This document shows positions 42,747-51,742 of a DNA stretch of 64,000 nt, piece after piece. The translations under genes were made by a program, and so were the position numbers. Location of the stretch: assembly GCF_009363435.1 (NCBI RefSeq), contig NZ_CP045354.1, positions 2,322,501 through 2,386,500 of the forward strand, given 5' to 3'. Each line of letters starts with the position of its first letter. Within the stretch, counting starts at the first letter, position 1. The notes under the pieces are model-generated. The model saw nothing but the letters and a program-made list of their open reading frames with translations. It was not told the DNA's origin and ran no database searches. This DNA is from Labrenzia sp. THAF82. Lineage in GTDB: Bacteria; Pseudomonadota; Alphaproteobacteria; Rhizobiales; Stappiaceae.

Positions 42747-43820
42747 ATGAAATTTCAGAACGGCCTTTCTTTGTCGCCCCATGCGCTGATTGCCGAAGAG
42801 CGTGGCTTTGACCCGATGATTGGACGAAAACTACAGGCGGGTGAGGAAGCCGGTTTGTTGCCCTTCTTGCATTGCGTACTTGCAGAGAGGGGCGGTCAGA
42901 CGGTTCTGGAGAGCTATGGCAAAGGCACCGATGAAAACTGGGGCCGGCCTCTCGGTGAGGTCGCATTCGACGCGGGCACGCTTCATGATTTGAGATCCGT
43001 CTCGAAAAGCATCGTCAGCCTGCTGTACGGCATCGCCCTGGAACGGGGGGATGTGCCGCGGTTGGACACACCGATACTCGACTTGTTTCCAGACTATCAG
43101 GATCTTGCGCGAGAGCCTGAACGAAAGCTGCGGACCATCGAACATGCTTTCACCATGACGCTTGGAATGGAATGGGATGAAGCACGTCCCTATACAGACC
43201 CGGAGAACAGTGAGATTGCGATGGAAATGGCGCCGGACCGATTTCGCTATGTTCTTGAGCGACCCCTCGTGGCCGAGCCGGGAACGCACTGGGTCTATAG
43301 CGGTGGCGCAACCGCATTGATTGGTGAGATTCTGCAACGGGGAACAGGCAAGACTTTGCCTGACTTTGCCAATGAAACGCTGTTCAGACCACTCGACATC
43401 AATCGGTTTGAATGGAATGCGGGTAAGGACGGGACACATTCTCCGGCCTCCGGATTGAGGCTCACGGCACCCGACCTCCTGAAAATCGGCCGGATGGTGC
43501 TCAACAACGGTGTTTACGAGGGCCGCCGTGTTATCCCGGAGGCTTGGCTCAATGCCTCGCTGCGCCCAGTCGTGGCAACAAGCGAAGGGCTGGATTATGG
43601 GTACTTCTGGTTCTGTGGGCAGGCACCGGTTGCCGCTCTAGGTGGTCCAACACCTTGGTTTGCCGGTTTCGGCAATGGCGGTCAGCGCTTGTTCCTCTGC
43701 CCAAAAGCGGACATTGCGGCGGTCGTCTTTTCAGGAAACTACAACAATTGGATGGCGTGGATCCCGCCCACACGCGTGTGGAGCGAAATCATCCTCGCCA
43801 ATTTACGGAAGGCTTCGTGA
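42747..43820 (+). CDS. serine hydrolase, beta-lactamase class C-like
   Basis: Penicillin-binding-protein fold hydrolase of 357 residues. The catalytic SxxK is in LRSVSKSIVSLLYGIAL, the second motif is the Tyr of HWVYSGGATALIGEIL, and WFAGFGNGGQRLFL supplies the third-strand region. No signal peptide is seen, so it is probably cytoplasmic, an esterase or peptidase and not a resistance enzyme. ATG 42747 is preceded by AGGGG; an upstream TTG (42723) is less likely. Its 3' end abuts the beta-glucosidase gene (2-bp gap, convergent). Confidence 0.87.
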   Translation: MKFQNGLSLSPHALIAEERGFDPMIGRKLQAGEEAGLLPFLHCVLAERGGQTVLESYGKGTDENWGRPLGEVAFDAGTLHDLRSVSKSIVSLLYGIALERGDVPRLDTPILDLFPDYQDLAREPERKLRTIEHAFTMTLGMEWDEARPYTDPENSEIAMEMAPDRFRYVLERPLVAEPGTHWVYSGGATALIGEILQRGTGKTLPDFANETLFRPLDINRFEWNAGKDGTHSPASGLRLTAPDLLKIGRMVLNNGVYEGRRVIPEAWLNASLRPVVATSEGLDYGYFWFCGQAPVAALGGPTPWFAGFGNGGQRLFLCPKADIAAVVFSGNYNNWMAWIPPTRVWSEIILANLRKAS

Positions 43821-43822
43821 AA

Positions 43823-45184
43823 TCAACGGGCGCTGACATGCTCTGAAATGAGATTGCGATACCAAAGGGCGCTGTCCTTAAGGGTACGGACCTGCGTGTC
43901 ATAGTCGACATGAACAATGCCGAAGCGCATCTTATAACCTTCTGCCCATTCGTAGTTGTCCATCAGGCTCCAGAGAAAATACCCCTTGACCGGTACACCG
44001 GCGTCCCTGGCGTCAGCAACGGCGCGAAAATGCTTGTCCAGATAGTCAATCCGACGTGTGTCGCGTATGGCCCCATCCACCGGTTCATCGTTGTAACACG
44101 CGCCGTTTTCGGTGATGAACATCGGCGGCAGGCTATAGCGTTCATATAGACCCTTCATCAGGTCGGACAGGCCGGTCTCGTAGATTTCCCAGCCGATGTC
44201 GGTCAGGTCCGGACCGGGCTTGGGTGGAACGACTTCAGCTCGCGGATACAGGGTGTCAGCTGAGCCATCATCTTTGACCCGCAGCGGCGTATAGTAATTC
44301 AGGCCCCACCAATCGAGAGGTTGATTGATGGTTTGCAAATCGCCGTCTTCAATCGGCATCATCTCCCCATAGGCTTCGAGCACCTCAGCGGGATAAGACC
44401 CTTCAAAAAGCGGCGAAAAGAAAAGACCGTTGTGGAATTCAAAGGCACGTTCAGCAGCGCCTTGATCGACTGGCGACCCGCTTGCCGGATAAACGGAATG
44501 AGCATTGATTACGATACCCATGGGCAGGTCCGGACGCACCGACCTTGCGGCCTCTACACCAAGTCCGTGCGCAAGGTTCAATGTGTGAACAGCAGCAGCA
44601 AAAGCTGCCGGGCTCTTTTCACCAGGTGCGTGGACGCCATAAAGGTGGCTCAAGTGACAAATGCACCAGGGTTCGTTGATCGTTGCCAGAGCGTCCATGC
44701 GGTCGCCCAACCGTCTAACAACGATCTCGGCATATTTCGCAAATGCTTCTGCAGTGTTGCGAGCGGTCCAGCCGCCGTAACCGGCAAGCGTCAGTGGCAG
44801 GTCCCAGTGGTAGAGCGTTGGATAAACCTTGAGGCCACGCGCAACCATCCCGTCGATCAGGCGATCATAAAAATCGAGGCCCTTTTCGTTCACCTGGCCG
44901 CGTCCGTCAGGCAGGATGCGAGGCCAGGCGATCGAAAACCGGTAGGCGTCGACGCCCAGTGACCGGATCAGGTCAAGGTCGCTTTCCCAACGGTGATAAT
45001 GGTCGCATGCCACATCCCCCGAATGCCCCTTGTAGACCCGGCCCGGCATCTTTGAAAACGCGTCCCAGATGCTTGGCTTGCGTCCGTCTTCATTGGCAGC
45101 TCCCTCGATCTGATAGGCAGCGGTTGCAACGCCGAACAGAAAGTCATTGGGAAAACGCGCTGCCAAGTCTTTGGATATTGCCAT
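43823..45184 (-). CDS. beta-glucosidase, glycoside hydrolase family 1
   Basis: Retaining GH1 enzyme of 453 residues, acting on beta-glucosides in the cytoplasm. The N-terminal signature FLFGVATAAYQIEGA, the acid/base Glu in ATINEPWCICHLS and the nucleophile Glu in PPMFITENGACYN are present. The sugar-binding WSLMDNYEWAEGY and GIVHVDYDTQ segments end the barrel. It is 59 bp downstream of the DUF2461 gene on the same strand, with a LacI-type palindrome in the gap. No sugar transporter genes are adjacent. Confidence 0.95.
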   Translation of the reverse strand: MAISKDLAARFPNDFLFGVATAAYQIEGAANEDGRKPSIWDAFSKMPGRVYKGHSGDVACDHYHRWESDLDLIRSLGVDAYRFSIAWPRILPDGRGQVNEKGLDFYDRLIDGMVARGLKVYPTLYHWDLPLTLAGYGGWTARNTAEAFAKYAEIVVRRLGDRMDALATINEPWCICHLSHLYGVHAPGEKSPAAFAAAVHTLNLAHGLGVEAARSVRPDLPMGIVINAHSVYPASGSPVDQGAAERAFEFHNGLFFSPLFEGSYPAEVLEAYGEMMPIEDGDLQTINQPLDWWGLNYYTPLRVKDDGSADTLYPRAEVVPPKPGPDLTDIGWEIYETGLSDLMKGLYERYSLPPMFITENGACYNDEPVDGAIRDTRRIDYLDKHFRAVADARDAGVPVKGYFLWSLMDNYEWAEGYKMRFGIVHVDYDTQVRTLKDSALWYRNLISEHVSAR

Positions 45185-45228
45185 CGAATTATGTCTCTAA
45201 GGGTGGGACGTGCCGATGGGTTTAATTT

Positions 45229-45242
45229 CCAAAGCGCTTTGG
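45229..45242. promoter_or_regulatory. LacI-family operator-like palindrome before the beta-glucosidase gene
   Basis: CCAAAGCGCTTTGG is a perfect 14-bp palindrome with the central CG step typical of LacI/GalR-family operators. It is 45 bp upstream of the GH1 start and just after the DUF2461 stop. A weak minus-strand -35 (TTGATC) and -10 (TAAACC) with 17-bp spacing would flank it. No LacI-type gene is in the window. Confidence 0.6.
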
Positions 45243-45243
45243 A

Positions 45244-45927
45244 TCAAGTTCTTTCCTGCAGATCGGCGAAATATTGCCAGAAGGACAAAGTAGGTTTCCA
45301 TGCATGGGCGAGTGCTGTTACGGCGCTGTCGCCCTGCAGGCAGCCCGTGTCCGGAAGATCTTTCCAGAGGGCAATCCCCTTGTGCCGGGCAAGGTCGGAA
45401 TAGGCGTGATCCTTTGGAAATCCACGTGGTGGATTGACCAGATCCGGTTCGGAGACATCGAAACCATCGGATCGCGCAAGCGCGAGAAGCATTGAAATGC
45501 TCTCACCAGCACCCTTTTCCAGCAATGTCAGATACGCTCCGAGAACGGGTTTGGAAAAGGCCATGCATCCTGTGCCGAAGCGAATGGTGTCCGCCTCGAT
45601 TGACAGGAAAAAGCTCGGGGGTTGCGCGTCTCTTCCCTCAAAGGAAGCGCCAACGGGCCAGAAAGCCATACGGATGTGGGTGTTATAGGGCGTCTTATTC
45701 TTCGAAAAGCGCAGATCCCGATTGATCCGGAACTGCTTGGACGTCATCTCATGGCCTGTCAGCGTTTGCAGAGCGTTGTTCATGGCTGGGCGAAAGGCAT
45801 CGGCCGGCTTTTTGACATGGCGTTGATAGTCCGACTTGTTGGCGTCAAACCAGTCTTTGCTGTTGTTGGCGGCAAGGGCTTTCAAAAACAAGAAAGTTTC
45901 CTTCTGAAATCCGGGCTCGGTCATCAA
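45244..45927 (-). CDS. DUF2461 family protein
   Basis: A 227-residue protein starting with PGFQKETFLFLKALAANNSKDWFDANKSDYQ, the DUF2461/TIGR02453 hallmark. FRINRDLRFSKNKTPYNTH in the middle is also conserved in the family. No catalytic function is established. It overlaps the TfoX-like gene by 4 bp (ATGA), so the two are translated together. Confidence 0.88.
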   Translation of the reverse strand: MMTEPGFQKETFLFLKALAANNSKDWFDANKSDYQRHVKKPADAFRPAMNNALQTLTGHEMTSKQFRINRDLRFSKNKTPYNTHIRMAFWPVGASFEGRDAQPPSFFLSIEADTIRFGTGCMAFSKPVLGAYLTLLEKGAGESISMLLALARSDGFDVSEPDLVNPPRGFPKDHAYSDLARHKGIALWKDLPDTGCLQGDSAVTALAHAWKPTLSFWQYFADLQERT

Positions 45928-46295
45928 ATCGCCCTCTCAGATTTGCGTTTCCTGGGTTTTACCGCCTTGGGTGGCAGAGCACAGACATAAGCACGTGCCA
46001 TCTCGATCCAGTCTTTCAAATCGCCATCGCTTTCAATGCCATCAGGTTCGATGCGGATGAACCCGGGCATGGGACGGCCTGCGGGTCTGCAGGGCGACGC
46101 ATGCGGTCTGGCAAGAGCAGCCGTTTCCTGTTCCTTGCCGACGCGGGCCATCAGACCGCGTTTTGAGGCGCAGACCAGCATGTTGCCGTTGACCATGAAG
46201 CATGTGCCGCCAAACATGCGTTTTTGCTCAACAGCCTTGTCTGGAATAAAGGTGCGGATGCGCTCTAGAAGCACGGTTTCCATAAGTTCGGACAT
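45924..46295 (-). CDS. TfoX N-terminal domain protein
   Basis: A 123-residue protein with the TfoX-N pattern: RMFGGTCFMVNGNMLVCASKRGLMARVG and then GRPMPGFIRI. It lacks the C-terminal TfoX domain, as do many short alphaproteobacterial members, so a competence-regulator role should not be assumed. ATG 46295 has GGGAG upstream. The frame is open to 46331. Confidence 0.85.
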   Translation of the reverse strand: MSELMETVLLERIRTFIPDKAVEQKRMFGGTCFMVNGNMLVCASKRGLMARVGKEQETAALARPHASPCRPAGRPMPGFIRIEPDGIESDGDLKDWIEMARAYVCALPPKAVKPRKRKSERAI

Positions 46296-46452
46296 CTTTT
46301 TAAAGCTCCCTTTTGCAACGTTGCCGGTCAAGAACGTTTGCGAAGAGACGGATCCGACAGTCTTTCGAAACTAAGACCGTCAAGGGAAGGTTTTTCTCCG
46401 TGCGGCAATCCATGCTAGGACGCGGCCAGCAGTTTGAAAACCGGATTCGGAG

Positions 46453-46977
46453 TTGGTCTTGCCTGAGCTCGTTCTTGTCGCAGCAGTTGCCAGAAACGGA
46501 ATTATCGGTTCAGAAGGCGACATGCCCTGGAAGGTGTCGAGCGACCTGAAGCGCTTCAAGAAAATGACAATGGGTAAGCCTGTTGTTCTTGGCCGCAAGA
46601 CATTCCTGTCCTTTGGAGGACGGCCATTGCCCGGTCGCCCTCATGTGGTGGTTTCGCGAGATCCGGACTATTCGCCAGCCGGAGCCGAGGCTGTAACGTC
46701 GTTTCAGACGGCCCTGCAGCGGGCCGAAGAGCTTGCAAACGATCTTCAAGCTGAGGAAATCATGTGTATTGGCGGGGGGCAGATCTATGCCCAGGCGATG
46801 CCCCAGGCAGACCGGCTTGAGATAACCGAAATCCAGTCGGACCCTGACGGAGATACAAGCTTTCCGGAAATCGACCCGTCCATCTGGGAAGTAACCTGCC
46901 GCGAGCCTGGACAGAAAGGCGAAAAAGACAGCGCGGATTTCATTTATGTGACGTACCGCCGCAAGGCGGCATCCTGA
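46453..46977 (+). CDS. folA: dihydrofolate reductase FolA
   Basis: NADPH-dependent reductase regenerating tetrahydrofolate used up by ThyA. The 174 residues contain VLVAAVARNGIIGSEGDMPWKVSSDLKRFKK, with the catalytic acidic residue in DMPW as Asp/Glu-W context, the NADPH-binding GKPVVLGRKTFLSFG, and ECIGGGQIYAQAMP-type sequence (CIGGGQIYAQA) near the end. The start is TTG 46453 or TTG 46459; neither has a strong ribosome binding site. Confidence 0.93.
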   Translation: MVLPELVLVAAVARNGIIGSEGDMPWKVSSDLKRFKKMTMGKPVVLGRKTFLSFGGRPLPGRPHVVVSRDPDYSPAGAEAVTSFQTALQRAEELANDLQAEEIMCIGGGQIYAQAMPQADRLEITEIQSDPDGDTSFPEIDPSIWEVTCREPGQKGEKDSADFIYVTYRRKAAS

Positions 46978-46995
46978 AGTCACGGTGGAACTTAC

Positions 46996-47460
46996 ATGAC
47001 ATTGGCTGAAAATCTCGATGCGCGCTGGGCGTCCTTTGAAGAGATGGACAAATACGAAGTCTATGCGCTTTTGCGGCTGCGTCAGGATATCTTCATTCTG
47101 GAGCAGGCGTCATTTTATGCCGATATTGACGGTAAAGACCCCGAATTGCTGCATTATCTGGTGAAAGATCGCGACACTGGCACCCTGGTGGGTGCCATAC
47201 GGCTTTCTTCAGACACTGAGCTTGTCGAGGCGCGCATCGGGCGGGTTGTTGTTGCATCTGAGGGGCGCGGAACAGGCCTTGGGCGCAAGATGATGCTGGC
47301 AGGTGTCAAAAAGGCGCGAGAACTGGTTCCGGCGTGCAAGATCCACGTTTCCGCACAAGCACACCTGGAGGCTTTTTACGGGTCGCTGGGATTTCAGACC
47401 GTGTCGGACGAGTATGATGAAGACGGCATTGCACATGTCGATATGGTCCACCTTCCCTGA
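46996..47460 (+). CDS. GNAT acetyltransferase, ElaA type
   Basis: A 154-residue N-acetyltransferase with the ElaA pattern YEVYALLRLRQDIFILEQASFYADIDGKD. The acetyl-CoA loop is in RVVVASEGRGTGLGRKMM and the last strand in FYGSLGFQTVSDEYDEDGIAHVDM. Its substrate is unknown. It follows folA by 18 bp and may share its transcript. Confidence 0.88.
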   Translation: MTLAENLDARWASFEEMDKYEVYALLRLRQDIFILEQASFYADIDGKDPELLHYLVKDRDTGTLVGAIRLSSDTELVEARIGRVVVASEGRGTGLGRKMMLAGVKKARELVPACKIHVSAQAHLEAFYGSLGFQTVSDEYDEDGIAHVDMVHLP

Positions 47461-47603
47461 CGGTTTCATGCCGGGCAGGCAGAACTCGTGTTGTTTGGCC
47501 TTGACAGAACCGCCGAGATACCCCACCTGCGGCGAGGGAAAGTGCACCGACAATATGGTTTGGTTCTGTTTACGAACTTTGGGAAATAGCGCCGGGCTTT
47601 ACG

Positions 47604-47632
47604 TTGAAAGCCACGGGTAACCTCCCTATAAC
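47604..47632 (+). promoter_or_regulatory. promoter candidate for the hflKC operon
   Basis: TTGAAA (47604-47609) and TATAAC (47627-47632) are separated by 17 bp, 85 bp upstream of the hflK start. The -10 is preceded by CCTCCC, so the sequence also resembles an alphaproteobacterial RpoH (heat-shock) promoter; that would suit a membrane proteolysis operon, but the choice of sigma factor is inference. Confidence 0.5.
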
Positions 47633-47716
47633 CAACGGTGAGTCAAAAGCGGCTCAGGACCACGGGTCCTGGGTCCAAATCCGGCGGACTGCCGGATGTC
47701 AAAGAAGGAAGTTTTG

Positions 47717-48913
47717 ATGCCTTGGAGCAATCAGTCAGGTGGCGGCGGCCCCTGGAAAGGCGGCGGCAACAACGGCGGCCCTTGGGGCAGCGGTGGTGGC
47801 GGCGGCGGTAACAACAACGGTCCGTGGGGCGGTGGCCCGAACCGGGGCGGAGGCGGTAATCCGCCAGACCTGGAAGAACTTTTGAAGCGTACCCAAGACC
47901 GCATGAAAACCGTTCTGCCGGGCGGCGGCGGTGGCAGCCTCGGTTTTCTTGGCGTGTTGATTGTTGCAGGTATTGTCGCGATCGTCTGGCTCGCAACCGG
48001 TTTCTACGTCGTTGACGAAGGTGAAGTCGGTGTTGAGCTCGTGCTCGGTGAAGTTGCCGACCAGACGCCCCCGGGCCTGAACTACAACTGGCCATATCCG
48101 GTTGGTGAAGTTTATACGCCGAAGGTTGAGCTGCAGCGTGAAACCACGGTCGGAACCGAGGAAAGCGTTTCCAGCTCCGGTGTTGTGCGCGCACGCGACG
48201 TTCAGGAAGAAAGCCTGATGCTGACCGGCGACGAAAACATCGTCGACGTAGGCTTCAAGGTCCTGTGGCGTATCAAGAATACGCGGGAAGGCATCACCGA
48301 CTTCCTGTTTAACGTTCAGGAGCCGGATGGAACCGTGAAGGCGGTTGCAGAGAGCGCCATGCGTGAAGTCGTCGGCGCTTCCAATATTGACTCGATCCTG
48401 ACTGAAAATCGTGTGTCCATTCAGAACGACGTTGCGACTTTGATGCAAACTACGCTGGACAGCTACAACGCTGGTGTCGAGATTGCTGAAGTCCAGATGC
48501 AGCGTGTTGACCCGCCTGCGCAGGTCATTGAATCGTTCCGTGACGTTCAGGCGGCTCGCGCCGACCAGGAGCGTATCCGAAACGAAGCTGAAGCCTATGC
48601 AAACCGGATTGTGCCGGAAGCGCGTGGTGAAGCTGCACGTGTTCTTGAAGGTGCCAACGGCTACCGGGATCAGACAATCGCCGAGGCGACCGGTCAGTCT
48701 CAGCGTTTCAGCAAGATCTACGAGCAGTATATCAAGGCTCCGGATGTGACACGTGAACGTCTTTATCTCGAAACTCTGGAAAAGGTTTTGGGAGCCAACA
48801 ACAAGATCATCATCGACAACGAAACATCCGGCTCCGGTGTCCTGCCGTTCCTGCCGCTCAATGACCTGAACGGCCGCGGCAATGCGCCGACCGCTCGGAC
48901 AGGAGGGAACTGA
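47717..48913 (+). CDS. hflK: FtsH modulator HflK
   Basis: SPFH/band-7 membrane protein that forms, with HflC, a cage around the FtsH protease. The 398 residues start with a Gly/Asn/Trp-rich cytoplasmic segment (about 1-70). One membrane helix follows (GFLGVLIVAGIVAIVWLATG) and then the band-7 domain with FYVVDEGEVGVELVLGEV and the helical ARADQERIRNEAEAYANRI region. ATG 47717 is preceded by AAGGAAG; an in-frame start at 47696 would add seven residues. Confidence 0.95.
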   Translation: MPWSNQSGGGGPWKGGGNNGGPWGSGGGGGGNNNGPWGGGPNRGGGGNPPDLEELLKRTQDRMKTVLPGGGGGSLGFLGVLIVAGIVAIVWLATGFYVVDEGEVGVELVLGEVADQTPPGLNYNWPYPVGEVYTPKVELQRETTVGTEESVSSSGVVRARDVQEESLMLTGDENIVDVGFKVLWRIKNTREGITDFLFNVQEPDGTVKAVAESAMREVVGASNIDSILTENRVSIQNDVATLMQTTLDSYNAGVEIAEVQMQRVDPPAQVIESFRDVQAARADQERIRNEAEAYANRIVPEARGEAARVLEGANGYRDQTIAEATGQSQRFSKIYEQYIKAPDVTRERLYLETLEKVLGANNKIIIDNETSGSGVLPFLPLNDLNGRGNAPTARTGGN

Positions 48914-48915
48914 TC

Positions 48916-49851
48916 ATGCGTAGTGGATTGCTTGCCCTTCTTCTGATCGTAGTCGCCGTTGGCGCTTACATGTCAGTCTTCATCGTCAATCCGACCCAGC
49001 AGGCATTGGTATTGCAGTTCGGTAAGATTGTGGATGAACCGAGAACCGAACCCGGTTTCTACTTCAAGATCCCGTTCGTCCAGAATGTTGTTTATCTGGA
49101 CAAGCGTGTGCTGAACCTCAACATGCCGCCACTGGAGCCGATTTCTTCGGACAAGAAGCGGTTGGTTGTGGACGCCTTCGCGCGTTACAAGATCTCCAAT
49201 CCGGTGCTGTTCTATCAACGTGTTCAAACTGTTCTGACTGCTAACCGGCGCCTGTCGACGCTTCTGCAATCGTCGCTTCGTTCACAGTTGGGCCGCACGA
49301 GCTTTGTCGCACTGGTTCGTGACGACCGCTCAGGAACCATGGAAGCCATTCGCCGGGATGTGAGTGCAAATGCTGAGGAACTTGGCATCGAGGTGATCGA
49401 TGTGAAGATCCGCCGTGCCGATCTTCCCGATGCGAACTCTCAGGCCATCTATGCCCGAATGCAGACGGAACGTCAGCGTGAAGCCACTGAAATCCGCGCG
49501 CAGGGTGAAGAAGTCGCCCGCCGTATCCGGTCCCGTGCGGATCGTGATGCGACGGTTCTTGTCGCTGAGGCGAACAGGGATTCAGAGATCATTCGCGGTG
49601 ATGGTGATGCGGAACGGAACCGGATCTTCGCAGAAGCGTTCGGCGCTGACCCTGAGTTCTTTGCCTTCTACCGGTCCATGCAGGCCTATGAAGCAGGGTT
49701 GCGGTCCGGGGATACAAGCCTGGTCTTGTCACCCGATTCCAGTTTCTTCCGCTTCTTTAAGGATCCAACTGGTGTGAACGCGCCGAATTCGGACAATGAC
49801 AACGGCGGGTCGGGCATCTCTACTGGTGCACCGTCACTCGCCGCGCAATGA
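48916..49851 (+). CDS. hflC: FtsH modulator HflC
   Basis: Partner of HflK in the FtsH-regulating complex. The 311 residues open with a membrane segment (LLALLLIVVAVGAYMSVFIV), then NPTQQALVLQFGKIV and EPGFYFKIPFVQNVVYLDKRVL of the band-7 domain. RIRSRADRDATVLVAEANRDSEIIRGDGDAE leads into the C-terminal helices. The start is 2 bp after the hflK stop. The stop overlaps the DUF2065 gene by 4 bp. Confidence 0.95.
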   Translation: MRSGLLALLLIVVAVGAYMSVFIVNPTQQALVLQFGKIVDEPRTEPGFYFKIPFVQNVVYLDKRVLNLNMPPLEPISSDKKRLVVDAFARYKISNPVLFYQRVQTVLTANRRLSTLLQSSLRSQLGRTSFVALVRDDRSGTMEAIRRDVSANAEELGIEVIDVKIRRADLPDANSQAIYARMQTERQREATEIRAQGEEVARRIRSRADRDATVLVAEANRDSEIIRGDGDAERNRIFAEAFGADPEFFAFYRSMQAYEAGLRSGDTSLVLSPDSSFFRFFKDPTGVNAPNSDNDNGGSGISTGAPSLAAQ

Positions 49852-50033
49852 ATGACCTTGTGACGGCGCTTGGTTTGGTGCTGGTTCTGGAAGGTGTGCT
49901 CTATGCTCTGGTGCCCGGTGGCATGAAGAGCATCATGCGAAGTGCGCTTGAAACCTCAGACCAGACTTTGCGCACCACAGGCCTGATCGTGGCCGCCATT
50001 GGACTATTTGTTGTGTGGATCATACGCGGATAA
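49848..50033 (+). CDS. DUF2065 small membrane protein
   Basis: A 61-residue protein with two hydrophobic helices (LVTALGLVLVLEGVLYALV and TTGLIVAAIGLFVVWIIRG) around a short loop, matching DUF2065 (YjeT-like). It overlaps hflC by 4 bp, and the family is commonly found next to hflC, so a link to the HflKC-FtsH complex is likely but unproven. Confidence 0.87.
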   Translation: MNDLVTALGLVLVLEGVLYALVPGGMKSIMRSALETSDQTLRTTGLIVAAIGLFVVWIIRG

Positions 50034-50044
50034 CGAAAAGTTTT

Positions 50045-50080
50045 CGGGCGGGAGGGGCAAAATCCTCCCGCCCGTTCTAT
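50045..50080 (+). terminator. rho-independent terminator after the hflKC-DUF2065 operon
   Basis: CGGGCGGGAGG (50045-50055) pairs with CCTCCCGCCCG (50064-50074) in a strong GC-rich hairpin followed by TTCTAT. degP downstream therefore probably has its own promoter or gets only partial read-through. Confidence 0.75.
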
Positions 50081-50182
50081 ATTCTGGTTTGGATAACAGG
50101 CCTGATTGAAACCCATCGGCTGTCTTGTTCGGCTTTTTCTGCCGGACCGCAGTCCAATCGGCTGGGATGAGGAGAAAGCCCT

Positions 50183-51670
50183 ATGGCTCCAAATTTTGTT
50201 CGCCGTCGAATGTCCCGGGTCGCCTTTGCTGCGGCGGGCATCGTTCTCGGCGGAATGATCGCGTTTCAACCCATTCAGACCGCAAAGGCACAAGGACCGG
50301 TTTCCGTCGCTGACCTTGCGGAAAACCTGGCAGATGCCGTGGTGAATATTTCCACCGCGCAAACTGTACAGGGCAGGCGCAGCGTGCCGATGCCCCAGGT
50401 TCCGGACGGGTCTCCTTTCCAGGAGTTCTTTGAAGAATTCTTCAACCGGCAGAACCGTGACGATGGCCAACCTCGCCGCGTTCAATCGCTTGGGTCGGGC
50501 TTCGTGATTGACGGCGAAGAAGGCATCATCATCACGAACAATCACGTGATTGAAGGCGCTGACGAGGTCACAGCGAATTTCAACGACGGCACCAAGCTCA
50601 AGGCGGAAATTCTCGGAACGGATGAAAAGACAGATCTGGCCGTTTTGAAAGTGGTGCCCAAAACGCCTTTGAAGGCCGTCCAGCTTGGTGACTCAGATGC
50701 CATACGTGTTGGCGACTGGGTGATGGCAATCGGCAACCCGTTCGGCCTGGGCGGAACGGTTACCGTCGGAATTGTGTCGGCAAGAAACCGCGACATCAAC
50801 TCCGGTCCTTATGACAACTTCATTCAGACCGACGCATCGATCAACCGGGGCAATTCCGGCGGTCCGCTGTTCGACATGCAGGGCAATGTCGTCGGTATCA
50901 ACACAGCAATCATTTCTCCCTCCGGCGGGTCGATCGGTATCGGCTTTGCCATTCCGGCGAAAACGGCCACGCGCGTGATCGATCAGCTCAGGGAGTTCGG
51001 TGAAACACGGCGCGGCTGGCTGGGTGTGCGCATCCAGGAAGTCACCGACGAGATCGCTGAGAGCCTTGGTATGGACGAGGCGATGGGTGCACTGGTTGCC
51101 GGCGTGACTGAAGATGGCCCTGCCTCGAAAGCCGAAATCGAGCCGGGAGATGTCATCATCAAGTTCGATGGCAGTGAAGTTGAAGCGATGCGCGAACTTC
51201 CGCGCATGGTTGCCGAAACAGCTATCGGCAAGGATGTGGAAGTCGTCGTTCTTCGTAAGGGTGAAGAAGTGACTATCAGCGTCACTCTGGAGCGTCTGGA
51301 AGAGAACGACGTTACCGAAGCCAGCGCGACAACTGAAGAAGAGCAGGAAGAAAAGCCGGTTGAGAAGAGCGAAGTCCTCGGAATGACGCTCTCTGAACTC
51401 GACGATGAGCTTCGTGAGCAGTTCTCCATTGAAGCTGATGTCACCGGCGTTGTTGTGACTGAAGTCGAGGCTGGTTCTTCTGCAGAAGAAAAACGGGTCC
51501 AGGCGGGTGACGTGATCAAGGAAGTCGCTCAGGAACCGGTGGAAACACCGGCAGACGTCGAGGCCGAGATTGAGAAGCTCAAGGAAGGCGGGCGCCGGTC
51601 TGCCTTGTTGCTGCTGGCCAACCCCTCAGGCGATGTTCGCTTTGTTCCAGTGCGAATTGAGGACGAATAG
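50183..51670 (+). CDS. periplasmic serine protease Do (DegP/DegQ family)
   Basis: HtrA-family envelope protease/chaperone of 495 residues. A signal peptide (cleavage near AKA-QG, about 36) precedes a trypsin-like domain with His121 (TNNHVIEG), Asp151 (KTDLAVLKV) and Ser225 (NRGNSGGPLF). Two PDZ domains follow (RRGWLGVRIQEV and GMTLSELDDELREQF). A Glu-rich linker of about 20 residues (ASATTEEEQEEKPVEKSE) separates them. ATG 50183 has GAGGAGAAAG upstream. Confidence 0.94.
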   Translation: MAPNFVRRRMSRVAFAAAGIVLGGMIAFQPIQTAKAQGPVSVADLAENLADAVVNISTAQTVQGRRSVPMPQVPDGSPFQEFFEEFFNRQNRDDGQPRRVQSLGSGFVIDGEEGIIITNNHVIEGADEVTANFNDGTKLKAEILGTDEKTDLAVLKVVPKTPLKAVQLGDSDAIRVGDWVMAIGNPFGLGGTVTVGIVSARNRDINSGPYDNFIQTDASINRGNSGGPLFDMQGNVVGINTAIISPSGGSIGIGFAIPAKTATRVIDQLREFGETRRGWLGVRIQEVTDEIAESLGMDEAMGALVAGVTEDGPASKAEIEPGDVIIKFDGSEVEAMRELPRMVAETAIGKDVEVVVLRKGEEVTISVTLERLEENDVTEASATTEEEQEEKPVEKSEVLGMTLSELDDELREQFSIEADVTGVVVTEVEAGSSAEEKRVQAGDVIKEVAQEPVETPADVEAEIEKLKEGGRRSALLLLANPSGDVRFVPVRIEDE

Positions 51671-51695
51671 TCTCACCAGGATTGCCCTGAACAAG

Positions 51696-51726
51696 AAAAA
51701 GGCGCCGGTGACGGCGCCTTTTTTTG
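51696..51726. terminator. bidirectional terminator between degP and serB
   Basis: AAAAGGCGCC (51697-51706) and GGCGCCTTTT (51713-51722) flank a GGTGAC loop, with A and T runs on either side serving both converging genes. Confidence 0.88.
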
Positions 51727-51742
51727 ATCCAGTGGGCTCGGG

